64,000 nt of DNA from a virus: the IMG/VR virus record IMGVR_UViG_3300031957_001651, positions 1 through 64,000 of that record; one strand, given 5' to 3'. Below are positions 57,377 through 64,000 of this stretch, in pieces. A program made the position numbers and the translations under genes. The first letter of the stretch is position 1. The number at the start of each line of letters is the position of its first letter. The notes beneath the pieces were generated by a model. The model saw only the letters and a list, made by a program, of their open reading frames with translations. It made no database searches and was not told the DNA's origin.

Positions 57377-58376
57377 TTCAAGAATTTTTCTTGCTGGTCA
57401 TAATGGTTTAGTTGGGTCAGCAATTCTTAGAAAGTTAAGGGCAGAAGGATATAAAAATATTATTCTTGCCGATAGATCTGTTGATCTTAGGTATGCTGAT
57501 CAAGTAAAATCATTCATTAGTGAATCGATACCAGATTATGTTATCTGTGCTGCAGCAAAAGTTGGTGGTATTATTGGTAATAGAGATTACAAAGCAGATA
57601 TCATCTGGGATAATCTAATGATTCAAACGAATCTGATTGATCTCTCATGGGATTGGAATGTTAAAAAACTTCTCTTCTTGGGATCGTCTTGCATCTATCC
57701 AAAACATGCATCGATTCCAATCAAAGAGGAATCTCTATTGACTGGTCCTTTAGAACCAACGAATGATGCTTATGCAATTGCAAAGATTGCTGGTATTAAG
57801 ATGTGTCAATCATACCATGAACAGCATGGTTTTAATGCCATCAGTGCAATGCCTTGCAATCTATATGGACCTGGTGATAACTTTCACCCAGAGAAGTCTC
57901 ATGTTCTTCCTGGAATGATTCGCAGATTCCATGAAGCAAAGGAACAGAATTTGCCAACAGTAACTTGCTGGGGTGATGGTTCACCTTTACGTGAGTTCTT
58001 GCATGTAGATGACCTTGCGTCCGCATGTGTATATCTGATGAATAATTATGATGATCCTCAGCAAATCATCAACGTTGGATCTGGAATTGAAGTTTCAATT
58101 AAGGAACTTGCAGAAACTATTGCTGATGTAGTAGGATATAAGGGTCTCATTATGTGGGACACTGAAAAACCAAATGGAACCATGCGTAAAGTAATGGATG
58201 TTTCCAGAATCAAAGCAACTGGATGGGAACCAAAGATTAGTTTGCGTGAAGGTATTGAGTTTACCTATAAATGGTTTGTTGATTCTCTGGGTGCAATTAG
58301 AGGTATGGATGATCTTGAAGGTGAAGTGAATGAGATTCTTAAAAAGAATTGTTGTAAAGGATGTAGTGAAGAATGA
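57366..58376 (+). CDS. fcl: GDP-L-fucose synthase (Fcl/WcaG)
   Basis: A 336-residue epimerase-reductase from ATG 57366: [17 protein letters not shown] at the NADPH site, [12 protein letters not shown] with the catalytic Ser and Cys, [12 protein letters not shown] giving YxxxK, and [20 protein letters not shown], diagnostic of GDP-fucose synthase. It converts the Gmd product to GDP-L-fucose. The C-terminal tail [14 protein letters not shown] has three cysteines and is unusual. Confidence 0.97.
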   Translation: MDNDSRIFLAGHNGLVGSAILRKLRAEGYKNIILADRSVDLRYADQVKSFISESIPDYVICAAAKVGGIIGNRDYKADIIWDNLMIQTNLIDLSWDWNVKKLLFLGSSCIYPKHASIPIKEESLLTGPLEPTNDAYAIAKIAGIKMCQSYHEQHGFNAISAMPCNLYGPGDNFHPEKSHVLPGMIRRFHEAKEQNLPTVTCWGDGSPLREFLHVDDLASACVYLMNNYDDPQQIINVGSGIEVSIKELAETIADVVGYKGLIMWDTEKPNGTMRKVMDVSRIKATGWEPKISLREGIEFTYKWFVDSLGAIRGMDDLEGEVNEILKKNCCKGCSEE

Positions 58377-59362
58377 AAACAGCATTAGTTTGTGGAGCAG
58401 GTGGCTTTATTGGAAGTCATATGGTTCGTCGTCTCAAAAAAGAAGGATATTGGGTTCGTGGAGTTGATCTAAAGTATCCAGAGTTTTCAGAAACAGAAGC
58501 AGATGAGTTTATTATTGGTGATTTGACTGATGATGCATTAGCATTAAATGTTTGTAATCGATCCTTTGATGAGATCTATCAGTTTGCTGCTGATATGGGT
58601 GGAGCAGGTTATCTCTTTACGGGTGAGAACGATGCAAATATTATGCATAACTCTGTTCAGATTAATCTGAATGTTTTAAGAGCAGCATCAATTACATCGA
58701 TTGATACTACAAAGATTTTCTATTCATCTTCTGCTTGTGTCTATTCAGAACTCAACCAGGAGGATGTAAATCATATTGATACATCTGAGGCAAGTGTATA
58801 TCCTGCACAACCAGACTCTGAGTATGGGTGGGAAAAATTATTCAGTGAGAGACTGTACTTTGCTTTTGCAAAGCAGTATGAACTAGATGTAAAGGTTGCA
58901 CGTTATCATAATGTATTTGGTCCTGAGGGAACCTGGACTGGTGGTAAGGAGAAAGTACCTGCTGCTATGTGTCGTAAGGTTGCTGAAGTTCCTGAAGTTG
59001 GTGGACATATTCAGGTTTGGGGTAATGGTGAGCAAACAAGATCATTCCTGTTCATTGATGAATGTATTGAAGCAACATATCGTTTGATGCAATCCGATTG
59101 GAGTGGACCAGTTAATATTGGTTCTGAAGAGATGGTTAGTATTAATGATCTTGTAGATATTGTTTCCAGTGTTGCTGGAAAACCAGTTCGTAGAGTTCAT
59201 AAGATTGATGCCAATTGTATTGGTGTTAAGGCACGTAACTCAAATAATGATTTGATTCGTAAGATGCTAGAATGGGATTATACGATGTCTTTGAAAGAAG
59301 GTATTGAAATTACTTACGATTGGATTCGTACACAAGTTGAGGAGTCTAATAAATGTTCCTAG
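58373..59362 (+). CDS. gme: GDP-mannose 3,5-epimerase-like enzyme
   Basis: A 329-residue extended SDR: GAGGFIGSHMVRRLKKEGY (8-26), DMGGAGYLFTGEND, YSSSACVYSE and EYGWEKLFSE (YxxxK). VARYHNVFGPEGTWTGGKEK with VPAAMCRK and QTRSFLFIDECIEATYRLM match GDP-mannose 3,5-epimerase (GME), the plant enzyme that makes GDP-L-galactose. The MGGAGY(L)F and GTWxGGxEKxPAAxCRK motifs are specific to that family. It lies just after gmd and fcl, so one GDP-mannose pool could feed two rare sugars. Other NDP-sugar epimerases remain possible. Confidence 0.88.
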   Translation: MKTALVCGAGGFIGSHMVRRLKKEGYWVRGVDLKYPEFSETEADEFIIGDLTDDALALNVCNRSFDEIYQFAADMGGAGYLFTGENDANIMHNSVQINLNVLRAASITSIDTTKIFYSSSACVYSELNQEDVNHIDTSEASVYPAQPDSEYGWEKLFSERLYFAFAKQYELDVKVARYHNVFGPEGTWTGGKEKVPAAMCRKVAEVPEVGGHIQVWGNGEQTRSFLFIDECIEATYRLMQSDWSGPVNIGSEEMVSINDLVDIVSSVAGKPVRRVHKIDANCIGVKARNSNNDLIRKMLEWDYTMSLKEGIEITYDWIRTQVEESNKCS

Positions 59363-60201
59363 TAGCAACCACAAGGTCGGTATTATATGTCCGTGAAGAT
59401 AATGTGATCACTCCTGTAGATCGTGGTAAAGGTCTTTATTACGGTCTAACAAAAAACTTTGGTAAGTATTATGTTGCTTGCCGTAATAGTGATCCCACAA
59501 ACACTAATACTTTTATTCCTCCTGAAGAAGAGAGTGGAGATATTATTGTATTAGATAATAGACTAAGATCAGAGACAATTCTTGAACCAGAAGATTTCAA
59601 ATTACAAGATCTTCATGGCATTGCATTCTGGGGTGGCAGACTTCTCTGTACATCTAGTTACGGTGATTACATTGCAATCTATGATGGTGAGAAGTGGGAT
59701 AGATGGCAACCCATTCCACCAAGACGTAACTGCAGTTATCGAGATAGTCATCACTTAAATACTATCTACGGAACAGACAATCGTTTATATATCCTTGCAC
59801 ATAACTGGGATAATGGTAGTTTTATTCTTGAGTTTGATGGCATTGGTCAACCACCACGACAGATTCATAGTAATATGGGAATCCAATGTCATGATCTATG
59901 GATGTATAAAGGTGATATCTACACTCTAAGTTCTAAAGAAGGACGTGTTCGATCTACTGGTGGTTTTGTAAAAGATCTAGGTGGATGGGTACGTGGTTTT
60001 GCTCATGTTGATGATCATTTCTGGGTAGGTGTTTCACCTACAGCAAAGAGAAGTGATCGTGCATTTGGTGATGCTCTCATTCGTAAGTATGATGAGAACT
60101 GGAATCAAGTTGGTGAACTTGTTTTAGAAGACGAGGGTCAAATTCTATCAATCCTTGATATTGGACGCAAGGCATCAAATCCACAATTGGCAATGATATG
60201 A
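59353..60201 (+). CDS. Beta-propeller-like protein of the glycan cassette
   Basis: A 282-residue protein of repeated short strands: FLVATTRSVLYVREDN, DLHGIAFWGGRLLCTSSYGD, HLNTIYGTDNRLYILAHNWD, CHDLWMYKGDIYTLSSKEG and GFAHVDDHFWVGVSPT. The repeats (HxL/I, then an aromatic and Gly turn) suggest a five- or six-bladed propeller, as in the sugar-cluster proteins often found next to glycosyltransferases. No catalytic motif. It overlaps its neighbours, so it belongs to the operon. Confidence 0.7.
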   Translation: MFLVATTRSVLYVREDNVITPVDRGKGLYYGLTKNFGKYYVACRNSDPTNTNTFIPPEEESGDIIVLDNRLRSETILEPEDFKLQDLHGIAFWGGRLLCTSSYGDYIAIYDGEKWDRWQPIPPRRNCSYRDSHHLNTIYGTDNRLYILAHNWDNGSFILEFDGIGQPPRQIHSNMGIQCHDLWMYKGDIYTLSSKEGRVRSTGGFVKDLGGWVRGFAHVDDHFWVGVSPTAKRSDRAFGDALIRKYDENWNQVGELVLEDEGQILSILDIGRKASNPQLAMI

Positions 60202-61067
60202 AGATTTATATTTGGGGGCACAAACTCCACGAACACACTCACAGTTATATTCATAGTTCTTACTACAAAGCATTTGATTATCTTGGTCATGAAGTCTATT
60301 GGATTGATCATAGAGATGATCCAAATATGTACGACTTCTCGGATTCAGTTTTCTTTACAGAAAATTTTGTAAAGAATGGGATGCCTCTTCGTAAGGATTG
60401 TAAGTATATTACTCATCATATTGATACCAAATACCTAACTGATGCTGGTGTTCCTTATGAGAATGTTTTGAAGTTGGGAAACTACTTGCCAAGTTTGGAG
60501 ATTCATGAAAAGGTAGATCACTTGGCATATTGGGATGAATCTACTCGTACTCTTTATCAACCTTGGGGAACAGACTTACTACCTCACGAAATTGATGAGA
60601 ATAATCCTGCAAAGTTTGATAGGAGTAAAAGGGAGTTAAACTATATTGGAATGCTTTATGAGCAAGGACCATGGTGGGCACAATCATTTGCAGACATTAT
60701 TTGGGAGAAAGATAATGTAGCATTCAAAGTCTTTACACAAAATGCATCTGATGATGAGAATAGAAAACTAGTTAGATCTTCATTCTTATGTCCAGACTTT
60801 AGAAGTGATTGGCACTTGCAATGTGGATACATTCCGTGTAGAATATTCAAGAATATTAGTTATGGTAGAGTAACTGGAACTAATTCACCATATGTAAAAC
60901 GTGCATTTGGGGATTATGTTGCATATGGTGGTACACCAGACACCTTATATTCAAATCTACTAGAATCAGATGCTGGTGGAAATATTGACATTAGAGAAGC
61001 AATGCTTTTTGTCAAAGAAAAACATACATTTATCAATAGAGTCAACACTATCTTGAAGTTATTATGA
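60198..61067 (+). CDS. GT-B-like glycosyltransferase
   Basis: A 289-residue protein: MKIYIWGHKLHEHTHSYIHS and AFDYLGHEVYWIDHRDD form a Rossmann-like N-terminal half. The C-terminal half has CGYIPCRIFKNISYGRVTGT and AMLFVKEKHTFINRVNTIL, like the C-terminal region of CgeB/GT-B type transferases. The donor is not readable. It is in the cassette with fucosyltransferase next; coupled by ATGA at both ends. Confidence 0.68.
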   Translation: MKIYIWGHKLHEHTHSYIHSSYYKAFDYLGHEVYWIDHRDDPNMYDFSDSVFFTENFVKNGMPLRKDCKYITHHIDTKYLTDAGVPYENVLKLGNYLPSLEIHEKVDHLAYWDESTRTLYQPWGTDLLPHEIDENNPAKFDRSKRELNYIGMLYEQGPWWAQSFADIIWEKDNVAFKVFTQNASDDENRKLVRSSFLCPDFRSDWHLQCGYIPCRIFKNISYGRVTGTNSPYVKRAFGDYVAYGGTPDTLYSNLLESDAGGNIDIREAMLFVKEKHTFINRVNTILKLL

Positions 61068-61849
61068 TCGGTTTTAATCATCTAGGTCAGCACGGAAGAC
61101 TTGGTAATCAAATGTTTCAATATGCTGCACTCCGTGGTATTGCCGCGGCACGTGGATATGATTTCTGCATTCCCCAATCGGATTTTGTAGATGAGTGGAA
61201 GGATCATCAGTTGTTTGAAACTTTTAAACTCCCACATAATAATAATCGTGGGTATCAACTTCAACCAGATTATTATCAGGAGAAGCAATTTCATTATGAT
61301 CAGGAGTATGTAGATAATTGTCCTGATCAGATTTGCCTATTTGGATATTTTCAAACTGAAAGATACTTTGAAAATATTGCTGATAGTATTAGGGAAGACT
61401 ATACTTTCCATGATGAGATTGTAGAGACTTGCACTGAATTTATTGAGCAAGTAGACAATCCTCTCGCACTTCATGTTCGTAGAACTGATTATGTTTCCAA
61501 GGCAGCAGATCATCCACCATGCAGTTCTGAATATTATCAAGAAGCATTGAGTAAGTTTGATGATGATCGTAATGTAATTGTATTTTCCGATGATCCTGTG
61601 TGGTGTAAAGAACAAAGTATCTTCTCTTCAGATCGTTTCATGGTTGCTGAAGGAAATGACAATCGTTATGATCTATGTTTGATGTCCCTATGTAAAGACT
61701 TTATTATTGCCAACTCTTCTTTCTCATGGTGGGGTGCTTGGTTGGCAAATCGTGGAGGAGTAGTTGCTCCTGCTCGGTGGTTTGGTGAAGGGTATACGGC
61801 AAAAAATGATACTCGTGATATTGTTCCCAGTAACTGGTTGAAAGTATGA
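61064..61849 (+). CDS. Alpha-1,2-fucosyltransferase-like (GT11)
   Basis: A 261-residue GT11 glycosyltransferase. HGRLGNQMFQYAALRG (10-25) is its N-terminal signature, HVRRTDYV (137-144) the donor-binding HxRRxD motif, and NSSFSWWGAWLANR the C-terminal motif. GT11 enzymes transfer L-fucose from GDP-fucose, usually in alpha-1,2 linkage to galactose. Gmd and Fcl in the same operon would make the donor. Coupled upstream and downstream by ATGA. Confidence 0.94.
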   Translation: MIGFNHLGQHGRLGNQMFQYAALRGIAAARGYDFCIPQSDFVDEWKDHQLFETFKLPHNNNRGYQLQPDYYQEKQFHYDQEYVDNCPDQICLFGYFQTERYFENIADSIREDYTFHDEIVETCTEFIEQVDNPLALHVRRTDYVSKAADHPPCSSEYYQEALSKFDDDRNVIVFSDDPVWCKEQSIFSSDRFMVAEGNDNRYDLCLMSLCKDFIIANSSFSWWGAWLANRGGVVAPARWFGEGYTAKNDTRDIVPSNWLKV

Positions 61850-62598
61850 TTGATCTATCAGTTGCTATTCCTACTTATGAAATGGGTGGTGTAGGACCAG
61901 ATTACCTTAGAGAATTGTTTTCAAGTATTGCAAAGCAAACGTTCAAGAATTTTGAGGTTTGCATCTCAGATCATTCTAAGGATGATTCTACTCTTGAAGT
62001 ATGTGAAGAGTATTCTCAAGACTTTACGATTCAATACTTTAAGAATGTAGAAGATCGTGGTAATGGTCCAGCAAATACAAACTCAGCAGTTGAGATGTGC
62101 TCGGGTCAGTATACTAAATTAATCTTTTCTGATGATCTATTCATTAATGATAATGCCTTTGAATTGATTGTAAGAACCTTTGATGCTACTGATTGTAATT
62201 GGTTATTCAATGGATTTAAGCATACATCTGACGGTAGAAACTTTGTAAGACCAATGATTCCTCGTTGGACTGATATGATGTTGGAGGGTAGAAATCTTCT
62301 TGGTTCTCCTTCTTGCGTTTCCTTTAAGACTGATAAGTTTGTGAGATTTGATTCTCAACTTAAACTGTTAATGGATACTGATTTTTATCATCGTATGCGT
62401 TGTGAGAATGGTTCTCCTGGATTGATTCAAGAATATCTAATTGCTAATCGTGAGCATCCAAATAGAATTAGTTCTGCTAATGTAGATTACAACCATAGGT
62501 TTGACCATCCAGAAGGATCTTGGATTGTAAATAAGGAAGAACTAGACTATGTTCTAGAGAAAAACAAAACCAATACATATGAAAATGAGAAAGATTGA
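61846..62598 (+). CDS. GT2-family glycosyltransferase
   Basis: A 250-residue GT-A enzyme: MIDLSVAIPTYEMGGVGPDY then SSIAKQTFKNFEVCISDHSK and the metal-binding DxD region as FSDDLFIND. It resembles rhamnosyl- or galactosyl-transferases of O-antigen clusters. It overlaps the next gene by 20 nt. Acceptor and donor are not determinable. Confidence 0.9.
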   Translation: MIDLSVAIPTYEMGGVGPDYLRELFSSIAKQTFKNFEVCISDHSKDDSTLEVCEEYSQDFTIQYFKNVEDRGNGPANTNSAVEMCSGQYTKLIFSDDLFINDNAFELIVRTFDATDCNWLFNGFKHTSDGRNFVRPMIPRWTDMMLEGRNLLGSPSCVSFKTDKFVRFDSQLKLLMDTDFYHRMRCENGSPGLIQEYLIANREHPNRISSANVDYNHRFDHPEGSWIVNKEELDYVLEKNKTNTYENEKD

Positions 62599-63424
62599 TT
62601 TATCTAATGCAACCTTTATCGTTCCTATTAGATTGGAGTCTCCAGATCGACTGAGGAATGTAATCACAAGTTTGTGCTATATCTTAGCAAACTTTAAAAC
62701 TAATGTAATAGTTCATGAAGTTGATTCCGAGTCTGTATTTGCAGAAAGTGCTTTACCACAGATTACGGAATTTCTTGATGGGGATGTAGGAGATCTTAAA
62801 CATATTTTTGAGCAGTCTGATGCACCATCATTTCATAGACAGAGAGTTCTCAATGATATGATTATGATGTCAACTACTAAAGTAGTTGTGAATTATGATT
62901 GTGATGTTCTACTTCCAAGAGAAACCTATCAACATGCATATGAGATCATCAACAATGATCATGCAGATGTAATCTATCCATATGGTGATGGTAATTGGCA
63001 GTATCAAGTCTTTGCTGACGATGAACTTGTTACGGAATTCCTTACCAATGACTTCGATATGAGGATCCTAAATAAGAAGTCAAAAGTCTATATGTCCAAA
63101 TATGGATTTTGTCAATTCTTCAATAGAGATGTTTATATTGAAGGTGGATTAGAGAATGAAAATTTTGTAGCATATGCTCCAGAAGATGTAGAAAGATATC
63201 ATAGATTTACAACTCTTGGATATAGAGTTGGTAGAGTACCTGACTGGGTGTATCATTTAGAACATTCTAGGACTCCAAATTCATGGGTCAATAATCCACA
63301 TATGCAAGAAAATAATGCAGAGTGGGAAAATATTCGGAAGATGCAACCTAATGAATTAAGAGAGTATATCACCAGTCAGGAATATTATAAGAAAAGGTTA
63401 TGTCAAACAAAAGAATTGCAGTAA
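62579..63424 (+). CDS. GT-A glycosyltransferase with GT7-like C-terminus
   Basis: A 281-residue protein: ATFIVPIRLESPDRLRNVIT at the start, VVNYDCDVLLPRETY with the DxD motif, and CQFFNRDVYIEGGLENENFV followed by APEDVERYHRFTTLGYRVGR. The last segment is the Glyco_transf_7C pattern of galactosyltransferases, in which the GGxxExxxxxxEDxE stretch binds the acceptor or metal. It may use UDP-galactose or another NDP-sugar. Overlaps the following partial gene by 25 nt. Confidence 0.85.
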   Translation: MKMRKIDLSNATFIVPIRLESPDRLRNVITSLCYILANFKTNVIVHEVDSESVFAESALPQITEFLDGDVGDLKHIFEQSDAPSFHRQRVLNDMIMMSTTKVVVNYDCDVLLPRETYQHAYEIINNDHADVIYPYGDGNWQYQVFADDELVTEFLTNDFDMRILNKKSKVYMSKYGFCQFFNRDVYIEGGLENENFVAYAPEDVERYHRFTTLGYRVGRVPDWVYHLEHSRTPNSWVNNPHMQENNAEWENIRKMQPNELREYITSQEYYKKRLCQTKELQ

Positions 63425-64000
63425 TTACATCATCAATCGGATCTAATGAATTAATTAGTCCGCAAAAGTGGATGCATAAAGTTGATTATCATGCCTTTGT
63501 AGAGCCACAATATCTACATATTGGTGATATGTGGAATCGTCATGAATATGTTAGTTTTTCACTAGATCCAAAATACAAGAATAGAAGAGATGCAAAGATC
63601 TATAAAGTCTGTCCACATTTATTTCTTCCTGGATATGATTACTATATTTGGATGGACTCTACACATATTTTAGAAGCAGATCCAGAAGAATTGATTGAAG
63701 AATATTTGAAAGGTTCTGATATTGCAGTCTTCAAACATCCAGAACGAGATTGTGTATATGAAGAAGGAAATCTAGTCAAACAGATTGGGTTTGATCATGC
63801 TAACTTAATAGAAGATCAACTTGACTTCTATAGAGAGATGGAGTATCCTGAACATAATGGTTTATATGAACTTCCCGTAAGAATTCAAAAAAATAATGGA
63901 CGAACAAAACAACTTGCTTTGATGTGGTGGGAACAGATTTGTATGTTTTCATCAAGAGATCAAATTAGTTTCCCGTTTGTCTGTGAACAATTAAATATTG
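63400..64000 (+). CDS. DUF616/TOD1-like glycosyltransferase (5' part only)
   Basis: The ORF starts at ATG 63400 and runs past the window end (200 residues seen). AVITSSIGSNELISPQKWMH, AKIYKVCPHLFLPGYDYYIW with MDSTHIL, DIAVFKHPERDCVYEE and MWWEQICMFSSRDQISFPF follow the pattern of DUF616 (TOD1/MUCI70-like) glycosyltransferases, where the HPxRxCxYEE stretch is characteristic. Function is probably transfer of a sugar in the same glycan. The cassette continues beyond the window. Confidence 0.8.
   Translation, partial: MSNKRIAVITSSIGSNELISPQKWMHKVDYHAFVEPQYLHIGDMWNRHEYVSFSLDPKYKNRRDAKIYKVCPHLFLPGYDYYIWMDSTHILEADPEELIEEYLKGSDIAVFKHPERDCVYEEGNLVKQIGFDHANLIEDQLDFYREMEYPEHNGLYELPVRIQKNNGRTKQLALMWWEQICMFSSRDQISFPFVCEQLNI

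Noticed and set aside
1-64000. CRISPR arrays, insertion sequences, psbA/psbD or hli photosynthesis genes
   Set aside because: Looked for and not found; no spaced direct repeats, transposases or photosystem sequences are seen in this window.

Overview
The window is a 64 kb piece of a lytic T4-like cyanophage (a cyanomyovirus of marine Synechococcus or Prochlorococcus). The T4 core genes appear in cyanophage order: tail sheath, tail tube, portal, prohead protease, scaffold and major capsid protein; then uvsY-uvsW-55-47-46, 45, 44-62-regA, 43, uvsX, 41, 61 and nrdA-nrdB. Cyanophage hallmarks lie among them: a CobS-type AAA+ ATPase, MazG, Hsp20, a DUF3110-like protein and many 2-oxoglutarate/Fe(II) oxygenases. 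Almost every gene is on the + strand, start and stop codons commonly overlap (ATGA or TAATG), and no integrase, psbA or CRISPR is present.

Layout. 1-7156: virion genes (18, 19, 20, 67-like, a small protein, 21, 22, 23), closed by a strong terminator. 7237-14740: gene 3-like, uvsY, uvsW, an unknown, the late sigma factor gene 55, the 47/46 recombination nuclease and a sulfotransferase. 14754-18525: an HNH protein and a metallopeptidase-VWA protein paired with a MoxR/CobS ATPase. 18546-34258: the replisome (45, 44, 62, regA, 43, uvsX, 41, mazG), interrupted by single oxygenases, a Dam-type methylase, a GDP-mannose hydrolase-like Nudix protein and small proteins. 35188-41318: late genes, probably head-internal or virion proteins, with tRNA-Ala among them. 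41330-46917: primase 61 and the class I ribonucleotide reductase. 47036-53351: tiny ORFs, a GIY-YIG-like nuclease, four tRNAs, three oxygenases and an O-fucosyltransferase-like protein. 53387-64000 (continuing past the window): a glycan cassette with carbamoyltransferase, phosphomannose-isomerase-like cupin, Gmd, Fcl, a GDP-mannose 3,5-epimerase-like enzyme and at least five glycosyltransferase-like genes.

Regulation can be read from the DNA. Nine sigma70-type promoters all have exactly 17 bp between -35 and -10; four are perfect TTGACA/TATAAT. Most lie in or at the end of the preceding gene and stand before replication genes or the tRNA block. Late genes instead carry a TATAAATA-like box (T4 gp55 type), usually 22-27 nt before the start codon. 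Seven rho-independent terminators separate the blocks.

The most unusual content is (i) ten predicted 2OG/Fe(II) or JmjC-like oxygenases in 37 kb, (ii) a GDP-fucose/GDP-galactose glycan pathway with two fucosyltransferase-like genes, (iii) a small protein copying the N-arm of the major capsid protein, (iv) a nucleotidyltransferase with an apparent capsid-targeting peptide, and (v) a metallopeptidase-VWA-MoxR module. All functions are read from motifs, gene order and family knowledge; no database search was run.
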